A DNA stretch of 64,000 nt, taken from NCBI GenBank assembly GCA_964615095.1, contig CAZTPX010000011.1, positions 46,662 to 110,661 of the forward strand, in the 5' to 3' direction. Positions 24,842-33,553 of this stretch are shown here, in pieces. Under the pieces are notes generated by a model, which saw only the letters and a program-made list of their open reading frames with translations, had not been told where the DNA came from and did no database searches. Positions within the stretch are counted from its first letter, which is position 1; every line of letters begins with the position of its first letter. This stretch comes from JANXQG01 sp964615095 (GTDB taxonomy: Bacteria > Planctomycetota > Planctomycetia > Pirellulales > Thermoguttaceae). Made by a program: the position numbers and the translations under genes.

Positions 24842-26233
24842 CTAGGCGCGGGGTTTATACTCGAACTTCGTGTACATGCCCGGTTGCGGCACCGGATACT
24901 TGCCATTGGCATCGCCCATCAGGGGCGCGGGGCCGTCCATGGTGATCTTTTCGAGGTTCGGGGCCATTTCGTGCTCGCAGTTGAGCATCTGCTCGAAGGT
25001 GATGACGCGGCCAGTGTGTGCGGACATGCGTCCCATGGAGGTTACCAGGCTGGCCTCGACGCCCCGTTTCACTTCGTTGTAGGGCGTGTTCTTGAGGATG
25101 GCGTCGACCAGGTCGTTCCACTCGTTGCGGTAAGGCCCCTCGTCGTTCGGATAGCCGCCGGACTCCCAGATGCGGTTCTTCCGCGACGATCCTAGGCCCT
25201 TGAACGTGGCGGAGGGCCCGCCACAGTCGCCGCCGCGGGAGATGATCGCCGTGCCCTTGGTGGCGTGGGCGAAGCTGCTGTAGACGTCATCCTGGCAACC
25301 CGGCATGTAGCGACCCTCCAGGAGGAACTTGGTTTCGTCGGGGAACGTGTATTCCACGGCGTAGGAATCGAGGTTCTGGTCGACGGAGTCGCCGCGGTAA
25401 TGGCGGCCGCCGATACCCTGGGCCTTGACCGGCCAGGCGCCCTTCATCCAGCAGCAATGGTCGATGATGTGGATCAGGAAGTCGCTGTAGCAGCCGCCGC
25501 TGGCCCAGATGAAGCTGTGGAAACGTCGTATCTGGTAGGCCACCTCGGACATGTTGGCGGGCTTGGGCCCCGAGAGCATGGATCCCAGCGGGCCGTGCAT
25601 GCGATAGCCGCGGATGAGGACCAGATCGCCGATCTCACCGTCCTGAATGCGCTTGGCCAATTCCTGCAGGGCGCGGCTGTGCCGTGACATCAGGCCCACG
25701 CCTGCCTTGAGATTCTTCTGGCTGGCCTCTTCAGCCAGTTTCAACAGCTTGCGCGACGACGGACCGTCCGCCGTTAGCGGCTTCTCCATAAAGACGTTCA
25801 ACCCCTTCTGGATGGCATAGCCGAAATGCACCCAGCGAAACGCCAGGGGCGTGGCGAAGATCACAATGTCGCCCGGCTTCAGGCAGTCCATGGCCTTCTG
25901 GTAGGCGTCGAACCCCACGAACTTGCGGTCCTGCGGCACGTCGACCTGATTGCGGAACTGGCCCTTGATGGCCCTGTAGCTGCCGTCGAGGCGGTCCTGG
26001 AAGGCATCGGCCATCGCCACCAGCTTGATGGGGACGCTCTTGACCGACATGGCGTCGGCGGCTGCGCCGGTGCCACGGCCACCGCAGCCGACCAGGGCCA
26101 GTTGGATCGTATTATTCTCCCCGGCATGGACCGGCGGGACCAGCGCGGCTGCCAAGGTCGTGGCGGCGGCAACGCGGCCGGTGTTTTTCAGAAAGTCTCG
26201 GCGGGAAACGGAACTCTTGCGCGGCACTTGCAT
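24842..26233 (-). CDS. Gfo/Idh/MocA family oxidoreductase (Tat-exported)
   Basis: 463 residues from ATG 26233 (GGAG upstream). The N-terminus has a Tat-type motif, SRRDFLKNTGR, followed by a hydrophobic stretch. LALVGCGGRGTGAAADAM is the NAD(P)-binding Rossmann loop and GLNVFMEKPLTADG is the family's EKP motif; the C-terminal domain holds the sugar-binding region. The family oxidises or rearranges sugars and cyclitols with NAD(P). Planctomycetes carry many exported versions. Substrate cannot be read from sequence. It is divergent from pstS, sharing the upstream region, and has its own extended -10 promoter at 26273-26302. Confidence 0.88.
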   Translation of the reverse strand: MQVPRKSSVSRRDFLKNTGRVAAATTLAAALVPPVHAGENNTIQLALVGCGGRGTGAAADAMSVKSVPIKLVAMADAFQDRLDGSYRAIKGQFRNQVDVPQDRKFVGFDAYQKAMDCLKPGDIVIFATPLAFRWVHFGYAIQKGLNVFMEKPLTADGPSSRKLLKLAEEASQKNLKAGVGLMSRHSRALQELAKRIQDGEIGDLVLIRGYRMHGPLGSMLSGPKPANMSEVAYQIRRFHSFIWASGGCYSDFLIHIIDHCCWMKGAWPVKAQGIGGRHYRGDSVDQNLDSYAVEYTFPDETKFLLEGRYMPGCQDDVYSSFAHATKGTAIISRGGDCGGPSATFKGLGSSRKNRIWESGGYPNDEGPYRNEWNDLVDAILKNTPYNEVKRGVEASLVTSMGRMSAHTGRVITFEQMLNCEHEMAPNLEKITMDGPAPLMGDANGKYPVPQPGMYTKFEYKPRA

Positions 26234-26272
26234 AGGTAGGCTCCAAAAGAGGGAGGGAGGAAGGAAAACACG

Positions 26273-26302
26273 ATTATACCATGACCACCATTCAAAGGGC
26301 AA
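26273..26302 (-). promoter_or_regulatory. Extended -10 promoter of the Gfo/Idh/MocA gene
   Basis: On the minus strand: TTGCCC (26302-26297), an 18-base spacer, then TATAAT (26278-26273) preceded by TGG, i.e. an extended -10. It is 40 bases upstream of the start codon at 26233. Confidence 0.6.
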
Positions 26303-26324
26303 ACGGTCGGATTTATTAGGCCCA

Positions 26325-26342
26325 TGTTAGCGTGTGGTTAGC
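26325..26342 (+). promoter_or_regulatory. Pho box-like direct repeat before pstS
   Basis: TGTTAGC at 26325-26331 is repeated as GGTTAGC at 26336-26342, a period of 11 bases with four-base spacing, as in PhoB sites. A similar repeat lies before the PhoB-like regulator gene (49642-49659). It is about 100 bases upstream of pstS and 92 upstream of the divergent oxidoreductase gene, so either or both may be regulated. Confidence 0.4.
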
Positions 26343-26441
26343 ATTTGGCAAGATGGGTAGGGACCCTCTGGTTTAGTTTTTTAGGCTTATTAGAGTAAAG
26401 GTGAGACAAGTTCGGTTACCCATACTTTTGCGAGGTTTTCC

Positions 26442-27494
26442 ATGTCCGTGCTTCGGCGAACAACTTGGCTCCTGGTCTCCATAGTGCTGGTGTGTAGCGG
26501 GGTCTCGTGCGGTCCATCTTCCACGGTCAAACTTTCAGGGATCGGGGCGACGTTCCCGCAACCGCTCTATCAACAATGGTTCCAGGAATACTCCAGGGCC
26601 CACCCGGGCGTGCAAATCAACTACCAAGGGACTGGCAGCGGGCAGGGCATTCAGGCGGTCATCGACAAGACGGCGGACTTTGGCGCCAGCGACGTGGCCA
26701 TGAAGCCCGAGGAGATGGAGAAGGTCAGTGACGGTGTGCTGCTCCTGCCGATGACGGCCGGCAGCATCGTGCTGGCGTACCATCTGGACGACGTGCCCGA
26801 GTTGAAATTGACCCGCGATGCCTATGTGGGGATCTTCCTGGGAAAAATCACGCAGTGGGACGATCCGAAGATCAAGGCGGCGAACCCTGACGCCAAGTTG
26901 CCCAGCAAGAAGATCACGGTGGTCGTGCGCGGCGAGGCCAGCGGCACGACAGGTGTCTTCACGAAACACCTGAGCACGATCAGCGAGGAGTTCAAGAAGA
27001 GCCCTGGCGAAGCCAAAAAAGTAAACTGGTCGAAGGACTTCGTGCAAGGGAACGGCAATCCGGGAGTGGTCGCGAATCTGACGCAAACTGCCAACTCGAT
27101 CGGCTATGTGGAATATGCGTTCGGCAAGGAGGCGGAGAAGGACGGGAAAGTCCATATGGCGAAGTTGCAGAACAAGGCGGGCGAATTCGTCGCGGCTACA
27201 ACGGAGTCGGGCAAGGCGGCACTGGCCGCCATCGCCTTGCCGGAGAACCTGATCGCTTGGGGTCCCGACCCGGAAGGCAAGGTTTCGTACCCCATCGTCA
27301 CCTACACCTGGATCATCTGCTACAAGAACTACAAGGACGCCAAGAAGGCGAGACTGCTTCGCGACGTGCTGACCTTCGGCGTGACCGAGGGCCAGAAGGA
27401 AAGCGAAGCGAAGGGATACATCCCGTTGCCCGACGAGGTCGTCGGCAAAGTCAAGGATGCGATCAAGAACATCGGCCCGGCCGATAAAGGTTAG
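26442..27494 (+). CDS. pstS: Phosphate ABC transporter substrate-binding protein PstS
   Basis: 350 residues with GAGG upstream of the ATG. A hydrophobic leader ends in SGVSC, so it is probably a lipoprotein, though the -3 residue is not the usual Leu. The phosphate-binding loops are present: GIGATFPQPLYQQW, YQGTGSGQGIQAVIDKTADF, FGASDVAMK, and VVRGEASGTTGVF. PstS captures phosphate in the periplasm and hands it to PstCA. First gene of the pst operon; pstC follows after 149 bases that contain a nested palindromic element. The repeat upstream resembles a Pho box. Confidence 0.95.
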   Translation: MSVLRRTTWLLVSIVLVCSGVSCGPSSTVKLSGIGATFPQPLYQQWFQEYSRAHPGVQINYQGTGSGQGIQAVIDKTADFGASDVAMKPEEMEKVSDGVLLLPMTAGSIVLAYHLDDVPELKLTRDAYVGIFLGKITQWDDPKIKAANPDAKLPSKKITVVVRGEASGTTGVFTKHLSTISEEFKKSPGEAKKVNWSKDFVQGNGNPGVVANLTQTANSIGYVEYAFGKEAEKDGKVHMAKLQNKAGEFVAATTESGKAALAAIALPENLIAWGPDPEGKVSYPIVTYTWIICYKNYKDAKKARLLRDVLTFGVTEGQKESEAKGYIPLPDEVVGKVKDAIKNIGPADKG

Positions 27495-27522
27495 ATTGCG
27501 TATTTGCCCGTCAGACCGGCAC

Positions 27523-27620
27523 TAAGGACCGGCGAATCAATAACTGTCGGAAGTCGACGCCGTAGGGGTGACTTTAGTCGCCCTATTGTCGAAGAGGGCG
27601 ACTAAAGTCACCCCTACAAC
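27523..27620. repeat. TAAGGACCGG-ended palindromic element inside the pst operon
   Basis: The left end TAAGGACCGGCGAATCAATA (from 27523) leads into a perfect 23-base hairpin, 27562-27584 pairing with 27595-27617, containing GTAGGGGTGACTTTAGTCGC. The right terminal repeat seen at 32742-32865 is missing. The hairpin ends just before the pstC ribosome site, so it may set a step in expression between pstS and pstCAB. Confidence 0.75.
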
Positions 27621-27643
27621 CCTTTGGAAAGGGAGTCTCTTCA

Positions 27644-28714
27644 TTGGCTACTGCAGCGTCCTCTCCGGAGACCGCAAGCAACACGATCTCGCGGCCACCT
27701 ACCGCGCTGGAAGTCGCCTGGGACCGGACCTTCCTGGTCCTGACGCACGCCTTCGCCTGGCTGATCGTGCTGCTGGTGATCGGAGTTGTCTTGCGGATTG
27801 CCATCGGCGCCCTGCCGTCCATCCGTCAGGACGGGCTGGGGTTTCTCACGGGGCAAGAGTGGGATACGCGGGAAGGATACGAACAATACGGCATTCTGCC
27901 CGCGATTTGGGGCACCTTGTACAGCTCTTTTCTGGCGTTGATCGTGGGCACGGTGTTCGGCGTCGCGGTGGCCGTGTTCCTCAGTGAAAAGCTGCTGTCG
28001 ACGGCGGTCTTCAACCTGCTGAAAGTTTTCAATGTGCAGTTTCATCCGTTCTGGGGCAGTCTTCCCGACCGCATCGAGGGCCTGCTAAAGAACCTCGTCG
28101 AACTGTTGGCGGCCATCCCCAGCGTCGTGTATGGGCTGTGGGGCATCTTTGTCGTGATCCCCATGATTCAACCTTGGTGCGAGGCCCTTACGGAGCGGCT
28201 GTGGTGGCTGCCCATCTTCGGCGAGGATGCCAACGGTCCGATCCACTTGGGCGGGCCGGCTTTGCTGCCGGCCGCTTTGGTGTTGGCGATCATGATCCTG
28301 CCGACGATCTCGGCGATCAGTCGCGACGCGCTGGTCAGCGTGCCGCCCAAGTTGCGCGAAGCGGCCTACGGCCTGGGCGCGACGCGCTGGGAAGCGGTCA
28401 TGGGCGTGACCCTCCCCACGGCGGCGGGCGGCATCTTCGGATCGATCATCCTGGGTTTCGGACGGGCCCTGGGCGAGACGATGGCCCTGGCCATGCTTGC
28501 CGGTGGCGGCTCGAACCTGAGTTGGTCGCTGTTCAAGCCCGTCAACACACTGGCGGCCCTGCTGGCCAACAACTTTTCCGACGTTTCCGGACCGCGCCAG
28601 GTTCCTTCCCTGATGTATGCGGCACTCGTCCTGCTGGGAATTACCCTGGTGGTGAACATGCTGGGCGCCTTTATCGTGCAGCGTGCAGCGCCGCGGACGA
28701 AAGGAGCACGTTGA
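27644..28714 (+). CDS. pstC: Phosphate ABC transporter permease PstC
   Basis: 356 residues. A TTG start with GGGAG eight bases upstream is the best candidate. Six or so membrane spans; the first at about 37-57. The permease (EAA) loop reads LREAAYGLGATRWEAVMGVT, and the following FGRALGETMALAML is characteristic of PstC. An extra region (about 115-190) between the early spans, including FHPFWGSLPDRIEG, is longer than in the E. coli protein. PstC forms the membrane channel with PstA. Overlaps pstA by the TGATG junction. Confidence 0.93.
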   Translation: MATAASSPETASNTISRPPTALEVAWDRTFLVLTHAFAWLIVLLVIGVVLRIAIGALPSIRQDGLGFLTGQEWDTREGYEQYGILPAIWGTLYSSFLALIVGTVFGVAVAVFLSEKLLSTAVFNLLKVFNVQFHPFWGSLPDRIEGLLKNLVELLAAIPSVVYGLWGIFVVIPMIQPWCEALTERLWWLPIFGEDANGPIHLGGPALLPAALVLAIMILPTISAISRDALVSVPPKLREAAYGLGATRWEAVMGVTLPTAAGGIFGSIILGFGRALGETMALAMLAGGGSNLSWSLFKPVNTLAALLANNFSDVSGPRQVPSLMYAALVLLGITLVVNMLGAFIVQRAAPRTKGAR

Positions 28715-29619
28715 TGTCTTCCGCGATCAATCCGGGCGGCAACGCGGGGGCCGTCGTCGATCTGACAGAACTGAATAGATCGCTGCGCCGCCCGCGGTCG
28801 TTCGTCAACTTCCTCTTCCTCGGCGTGACCGCCGTATTGACGCTCTCGGCCCTGTTGCCGCTATTCTCCGTAATCTACATGCTCGTCGTCCGGGGCATGG
28901 GCCGGCTCAGTTTTTCGACGTTCACGATGCCTTCCGGAGAACTCGAGGGCGCTTTTGGAAACGCCATTGTGGGGACGCTGGTGATTGTAGTCATTGCCAC
29001 CGTGATTTCCGTGCCCATCGGCGTGATGGCGGCGGTCTTCCTGGCTGAGATCGGGCCGGATACGAAGCTGGCATCCGCGGTGCGCTTCGCGGCCAAGACC
29101 CTCAGCGGCTACCCGTCGATTCTCGCCGGGGTGGTGGCCTACGGCGTGCTGGTGGTGGTGATCGGCGTTTCCGCCATTTCGGGCGCGGCGGCCCTCTCGC
29201 TGCTCATGCTGCCCACGATCATTCTCACCTCCGAAGAGGCCATCCGCATGGTGCCCGCGCGCATTCGGGAGGCGGCCATCGGCATGGGGGCGACCCGCGC
29301 CCAGACCGTTCTGCGCGTCATGCTGCCCACCGCCTTGCCGGGCATCCTCACGGGCGTCATGCTCTCCGTGGCCAGGGCCGCAGGCGAGACCGCGCCCTTA
29401 CTCTTCACCGCCAGCTTCAACGACTATTGGCCTATCAGCGGCGAGGGCGTCAGCCTCAACGAACCGACCGCATCGCTGGCGGTCTTCATCTATAACTACT
29501 CCCGCTTGGCCACCAGCGCACAGCGCGAGATTGCCTGGGGCGCCGCGCTCGTACTGGTGGCGCTGGTGCTGGCAACGAATCTTATCGGACAAAGTCTTTC
29601 GCGTTCCACGACACGCTAA
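28714..29619 (+). CDS. pstA: Phosphate ABC transporter permease PstA
   Basis: 301 residues from the ATG at 28714, which overlaps the pstC stop (TGATG) and has AAAGGAG upstream. Membrane spans include FLFLGVTAVLTLSALLPLF and IVGTLVIVVIATVISVPIGV. The EAA loop is IREAAIGMGATRAQTVLRVM, followed by ARAAGETAPLLFTASF, as in PstA. It partners PstC. The frame is open far upstream inside pstC, but only this start is coupled. Confidence 0.94.
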   Translation: MSSAINPGGNAGAVVDLTELNRSLRRPRSFVNFLFLGVTAVLTLSALLPLFSVIYMLVVRGMGRLSFSTFTMPSGELEGAFGNAIVGTLVIVVIATVISVPIGVMAAVFLAEIGPDTKLASAVRFAAKTLSGYPSILAGVVAYGVLVVVIGVSAISGAAALSLLMLPTIILTSEEAIRMVPARIREAAIGMGATRAQTVLRVMLPTALPGILTGVMLSVARAAGETAPLLFTASFNDYWPISGEGVSLNEPTASLAVFIYNYSRLATSAQREIAWGAALVLVALVLATNLIGQSLSRSTTR

Positions 29620-29634
29620 GAAAGGAATTTCCCT

Positions 29635-30459
29635 ATGGTCACCGCCGAACAAGCTTCCGTCTCGGGCGCAAATTCGGGCAGCAACGCCGATGTGGTCATC
29701 GACGTCGACCTGAAGGAGCTGTACTACGGCGCCTTCAAGGCTGTCCGCGATACTCGCATCCCCATCCGCAAGAACAGCATTACGGCCTTTATCGGCCCTT
29801 CCGGCTGCGGCAAGAGCACGGTGCTCCGCTGTCTGAACCGCATGAACGACCTGGTGCGCGGTTTCCGCTTCAAAGGGCACGTACACTTCCACGGCAGGGA
29901 CATCTACCATCCGTCTATCGACCCCGTGGCCGTGCGCCGCCAAATCGGTATGGTCTTCCAGCAGCCGAATCCCTTCGCCATGAGCATCTATCGCAACGTG
30001 ACCTTCGGCTTGAAGCTGAACGGCTTCAAGGGCAACAAGGCGGAGAAGGTCGAGCAGGCCCTCCGCGGCGCGGCGCTCTGGGACGAGGTCAAGGACAAGC
30101 TGCACAAGAGCGCGTTGGCCCTCTCCGGCGGCCAGCAGCAGCGGCTCTGCATCGCCCGGGCCATCGCCACCGAACCGACGGTGCTCTTGATGGACGAGCC
30201 TTGCTCGGCCCTGGACCCCATCGCCACGCGGAAGATCGAAGAATTGATGCTGGAACTCAAGAAGCGGTTCACGATCGCCATCGTCACGCATAACCTGCAG
30301 CAGGCCCAGCGCGTGGCCGACAAGACGGGCTTCCTGTACGTTGACACTACGCAGGGCAGCCGTACCGGCTACCTCGTCGAGTTCGGCGATTCCAAGCAGA
30401 TCTTCGAGGACCCCAAGGAAAAGCACACGCAGGAGTATATCCGCGGCGAGTTCAGTTGA
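29635..30459 (+). CDS. pstB: Phosphate ABC transporter ATPase PstB
   Basis: 274 residues; AAGGAA upstream, 15 bases after pstA. Walker A GPSGCGKST, Q-loop VFQQPNPF, signature LSGGQQQRLCIARA, Walker B VLLMDEPCSALD and switch VTHNLQQA are all intact. It powers phosphate uptake through PstCA. An N-terminal extension of about 20 residues (Ser/Ala/Asn-rich) precedes the ATPase domain. No phoU follows; the next gene is convergent (dsbD-like), so the operon ends here. Confidence 0.95.
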   Translation: MVTAEQASVSGANSGSNADVVIDVDLKELYYGAFKAVRDTRIPIRKNSITAFIGPSGCGKSTVLRCLNRMNDLVRGFRFKGHVHFHGRDIYHPSIDPVAVRRQIGMVFQQPNPFAMSIYRNVTFGLKLNGFKGNKAEKVEQALRGAALWDEVKDKLHKSALALSGGQQQRLCIARAIATEPTVLLMDEPCSALDPIATRKIEELMLELKKRFTIAIVTHNLQQAQRVADKTGFLYVDTTQGSRTGYLVEFGDSKQIFEDPKEKHTQEYIRGEFS

Positions 30460-30476
30460 CCTTGTCGCGCGCGAAT

Positions 30477-32624
30477 CTACGTGCCCGCGCCCGGCGACGG
30501 CCCGGCCTTCTTCAAGGCTTCAAGGATCTGTTTCTGCGTATAGCCGCCGCGGAAAACCGACGGATGATTGGGATCCTGGCTAGAGAAGATGGCGATTACC
30601 GGGACCTGCTTGCTGCCTAACGCGTTGAGCATCCGCGTCACTTCCACCGATTTCTCGCGGTGCGTCCAGTCCGCCTTGAGGGTGGCGACGCCTAGCCGTT
30701 GGATGGCCTCCACCACCGCAGCGCTGCGCAGCACGTGGGCCTCGTTCACTTTGCACGTCAGGCACCAATCGGCGGTGAAATCGACGAGCACCGTCTTAGG
30801 GCCGACAAGCGGCGGTCCAAGGTCTTCCTCTTCCTCCTGCTCGACCAAACCGAGCCGCTCCTGCATGATCGCGGAAAGCCCGGAAAACGAATACGACCCC
30901 AGCGACTTGCTGTCGATGCCCGGGAACATCACGATCCAGACGGCCCCGCAAAACGCAGCCCCTTGGCACCAGGCCCGCAACTTGACTCCCCAATCGACCA
31001 CGGGACTCAAGCGGCCGACCCACCAGAACGCGAACCAGAGGGCGAACAAGAAGCCCACCATCGGCACCACGTTGTACGGTTCGAGGATCGTAAGTAGATA
31101 GACCACTGTGCCCACGAGCACGAAGCCCATGAACTGTTTGAAGGTCTCCATCCAAGGGCCCGGCTTGGGCAGGAACCGCAAGAGTTCGGGGAACGCGCCC
31201 ACGAGCAGATAAGGACTGGCCATTCCCAGGCCGGTGGAAAGGAAAACGACATAGGTCAGCCAGGGTGGCTGGGCGGCGGCCCAGACCAGGGCCGGCGCCA
31301 GGTAAGGAGCGCTGCACGGAGTGGCCAGCAGCGTGGTCAAGCCGCCTTTGAAGAATGCGCCCACAGCGCCCTCTTGGGCGGCCAGTTCGCCCGCCTTGCC
31401 CCGTCCGAGAAACGTAGGCAAGGGAACTTCCCACACGCCCATGAAGCTCAAGGCCATGACGAAGACCACGGCCGTGAGCGTGATCGTGAACCACGTTTCG
31501 GCAAAGAGCTGCCCCCAACCCAATTTCTGCGGCCCAACCGCCAGGGAAGCCAGGATCAGGAACACCGCCAACAGGCCGGCTGAGTACCAGACGTTGAGCA
31601 TGAAAGCCTTGGCCCGATTGTGCCCGGCCTGTTGCACGAAGGAGAGTATCTTCAGGCCGATCACGGGCAACACGCAGGGCATGATGTTGAGAAGCAGGCC
31701 GCCCAGAAAACCCAAGAAAATAGCACGGCTCATGCTCAGTGTCGATTCCGTGCCATGCACGTTTGTGCTGAGCTGCTCTATCCAATTCGAGTCGGCGCCG
31801 ACTAACTCGGCTAGCGCGGCAACCGTAGTAAATCGTCTCCAGGTTAATTGCTTGCTTGTCTTGGCTCCTGGCGGCTCGGCTGTTGCCGCTGGACTGGCGG
31901 CTGGTGGCGCGCCGCTACCGGCCGGCGCGGACGACTTGGAAATACTCGGCGGGGGGCTGACCGGCGGCGAAGCGTCCGGCCGCGCGGGCACCGAGGTTCT
32001 GACCGACTTATTGGGCAACGCGACCTGTACCACGGCGACGTCCGGCCGCAAACCGGCCGTAAAGGGGTAATCCTTCGGCTGCGCACACCCTTCCGCATCG
32101 CACAATTGCACGTTGACTTTGCCGTCAATCTTGACCGCCTCGGGTTTGACCCCGGTGGCAAGTTGGACCTGCGCGACCCACTTCACCTTGCCGGTGTGTA
32201 TCTCCAAGTCAAGTCCCGGAAAGGCATCCTCGTCACGCTCGATCCGCGGCGCGTCGACCGCTTGAAACGTGCCGATCGTGGGGACTTCCGTGCTCGGTTT
32301 GACCTTGATCTTCGTCCGTAGCGGCCCGCCTGGGAGTTGCGTGATCGAATACGTATGAGCACCCGGCGGCAAAGTGGCCACGATAAACAACTGGGCCGAG
32401 CCATCGGACCCCGGTGTTGTAAACCCGGCCTCGAACTTCGGTGCTCGATCGCCCTCGCCCAAGACTCCCTGGCTAGCGCCCGAGTTCGCGGCCGTTCCGC
32501 CGGCTCCGCCGACAGACGGGGGGGCCGGATCGGGAGGCTGGGCCGAAACGGTTCCTACGGTGAGCCACAGCAAGACTCCCGTCAGCACTCCGACACTTCG
32601 CACCGGAAAACTACGATCTCGCAT
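30477..32624 (-). CDS. dsbD: DsbD-type thiol:disulfide interchange protein
   Basis: 715 residues with a signal peptide. Domains in order: an N-terminal periplasmic DsbD-alpha-like domain (about 60-205) with the Cys pair in VQLCDAEGCAQP; a Pro/Ser/Ala-rich linker (about 215-265); a membrane domain of eight or so helices (about 305-580) with the two redox cysteines in NIMPCVLPVIGLK and ATPCSAPYLAPALVW; and a C-terminal thioredoxin domain with WCLTCK (about 620-710). DsbD passes electrons from cytoplasmic thioredoxin to periplasmic proteins, for disulfide repair or cytochrome c maturation. All six expected cysteines are visible. Convergent with pstB, 17 bases between stops. Confidence 0.9.
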   Translation of the reverse strand: MRDRSFPVRSVGVLTGVLLWLTVGTVSAQPPDPAPPSVGGAGGTAANSGASQGVLGEGDRAPKFEAGFTTPGSDGSAQLFIVATLPPGAHTYSITQLPGGPLRTKIKVKPSTEVPTIGTFQAVDAPRIERDEDAFPGLDLEIHTGKVKWVAQVQLATGVKPEAVKIDGKVNVQLCDAEGCAQPKDYPFTAGLRPDVAVVQVALPNKSVRTSVPARPDASPPVSPPPSISKSSAPAGSGAPPAASPAATAEPPGAKTSKQLTWRRFTTVAALAELVGADSNWIEQLSTNVHGTESTLSMSRAIFLGFLGGLLLNIMPCVLPVIGLKILSFVQQAGHNRAKAFMLNVWYSAGLLAVFLILASLAVGPQKLGWGQLFAETWFTITLTAVVFVMALSFMGVWEVPLPTFLGRGKAGELAAQEGAVGAFFKGGLTTLLATPCSAPYLAPALVWAAAQPPWLTYVVFLSTGLGMASPYLLVGAFPELLRFLPKPGPWMETFKQFMGFVLVGTVVYLLTILEPYNVVPMVGFLFALWFAFWWVGRLSPVVDWGVKLRAWCQGAAFCGAVWIVMFPGIDSKSLGSYSFSGLSAIMQERLGLVEQEEEEDLGPPLVGPKTVLVDFTADWCLTCKVNEAHVLRSAAVVEAIQRLGVATLKADWTHREKSVEVTRMLNALGSKQVPVIAIFSSQDPNHPSVFRGGYTQKQILEALKKAGPSPGAGT

Positions 32625-32741
32625 GTACCGACTTTCCTTTCCCTTGTTGGTCGGCTGATAGTTTAAGTACTAATGTATTCGCACTTGACGGTTGCAACAA
32701 TGCCGAATCTCGCGCATAAAGCAGACGAAACGAACCGCTAA

Positions 32742-32865
32742 GGACCGGCGAATCAATAACTGTCGGAAATCGACGCCGTAGGGGTGACTTTAGTCGCCCT
32801 ATCGCCGAAGAGAGCGACTAAAGTCACCCCTACAACACGACACTCATTGATTTGCCGGTGCTAAC
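32742..32865. repeat. Complete TAAGGACCGG-ended nested palindromic element
   Basis: Left end TAAGGACCGGCGAATCAATA; the right end, read on the minus strand, is TTAGCACCGGCAAATCAATG, so terminal repeats of about 27 bases pair with a few mismatches. Inside is the hairpin GTAGGGGTGACTTTAGTCGC (32778-32800 with 32811-32833) also found in the pst operon. It accounts for part of the 414-base gap between dsbD and glnB; the rest shows no gene. Confidence 0.8.
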
Positions 32866-33038
32866 TGGGGCGGCCTTGAACATCAATTATACCCGATAGG
32901 GACGAACCGCCACGTAGCCCGCTAGAAGCAGGGGTTCCAAAAAACCGCGAACTTCGCCGCTGCCGAGGGCTTGCTTTCCCACCTTCCCGCCGGGTATCTT
33001 GGAAACTAGTTCTGCTCGACCCTAGAGGAGGTTTTCGC

Positions 33039-33386
33039 GTGAAACTGGTGATTGCGATCATTCAGCCCACCAAGCTCAAAGCGGTTTGCGAGGCCCTGGA
33101 AAAAATTGAGGTCACGCGTCTGACCGTTTGCGATGCGCAAGGCTATGGCCGGCAGCGAGGGCGCACGGAAATGTATCGGGGGCACGAGTACACGACCACC
33201 TTGCTGCGCAAAGTGGCGCTGGAAATCATAGTCAACGACGACTTTCTCGATCGCACCGTGAACACGATCATCCATGTCGCCCGCACCGGGCCTGAGGGAA
33301 CCATCGGCGACGGCAAGATCTTTGTCTGTCCGGCGATCGAGGCGATTCAAATCGCCGACGGCAGCCGCGGACCAGGGGCAGTCTGA
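33039..33386 (+). CDS. glnB: Nitrogen regulatory protein PII (GlnB/GlnK type)
   Basis: 115 residues from a GTG with a strong GAGGAGG site. PII signatures: MKLVIAIIQPTKLKAVCEAL, the T-loop GYGRQRGRTEMYRGHEY with the tyrosine that is uridylylated in proteobacteria, and GTIGDGKIFVCPAIEAIQI. A three-residue insertion (PEG) precedes the IGDGKIF motif compared with the E. coli protein. PII senses 2-oxoglutarate and ATP/ADP and controls nitrogen assimilation. No amtB, glnA or glnD is adjacent, so which partner it controls is unknown. Confidence 0.92.
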   Translation: MKLVIAIIQPTKLKAVCEALEKIEVTRLTVCDAQGYGRQRGRTEMYRGHEYTTTLLRKVALEIIVNDDFLDRTVNTIIHVARTGPEGTIGDGKIFVCPAIEAIQIADGSRGPGAV

Positions 33387-33396
33387 AGACCAAGAA

Positions 33397-33536
33397 GGAA
33401 AATCCGAAATACGAATATCGAAATACGAAACAAATTCAAAATACAAAAGTCAAAGGCCGGAAACAGACGTTTTGAGTTTTTCCCCCGTTTGAATTTTTCC
33501 CTATTGTTTCGGATTTCGTGCTTCGGATTTTTTTCC
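33397..33536. repeat. Long imperfect inverted repeat, copy C
   Basis: Left arm AATCCGAAATACGAATATCG and AAACAAATTCAAAATAC; right arm GTTTGAATTTTTCC and TTTCGGATTTCGTGCTTCGG. Same plan as 5324-5487 and 24656-24800, again between convergent genes. Confidence 0.75.
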
Positions 33537-33553
33537 CCCGTGGTTCCTTTTTC

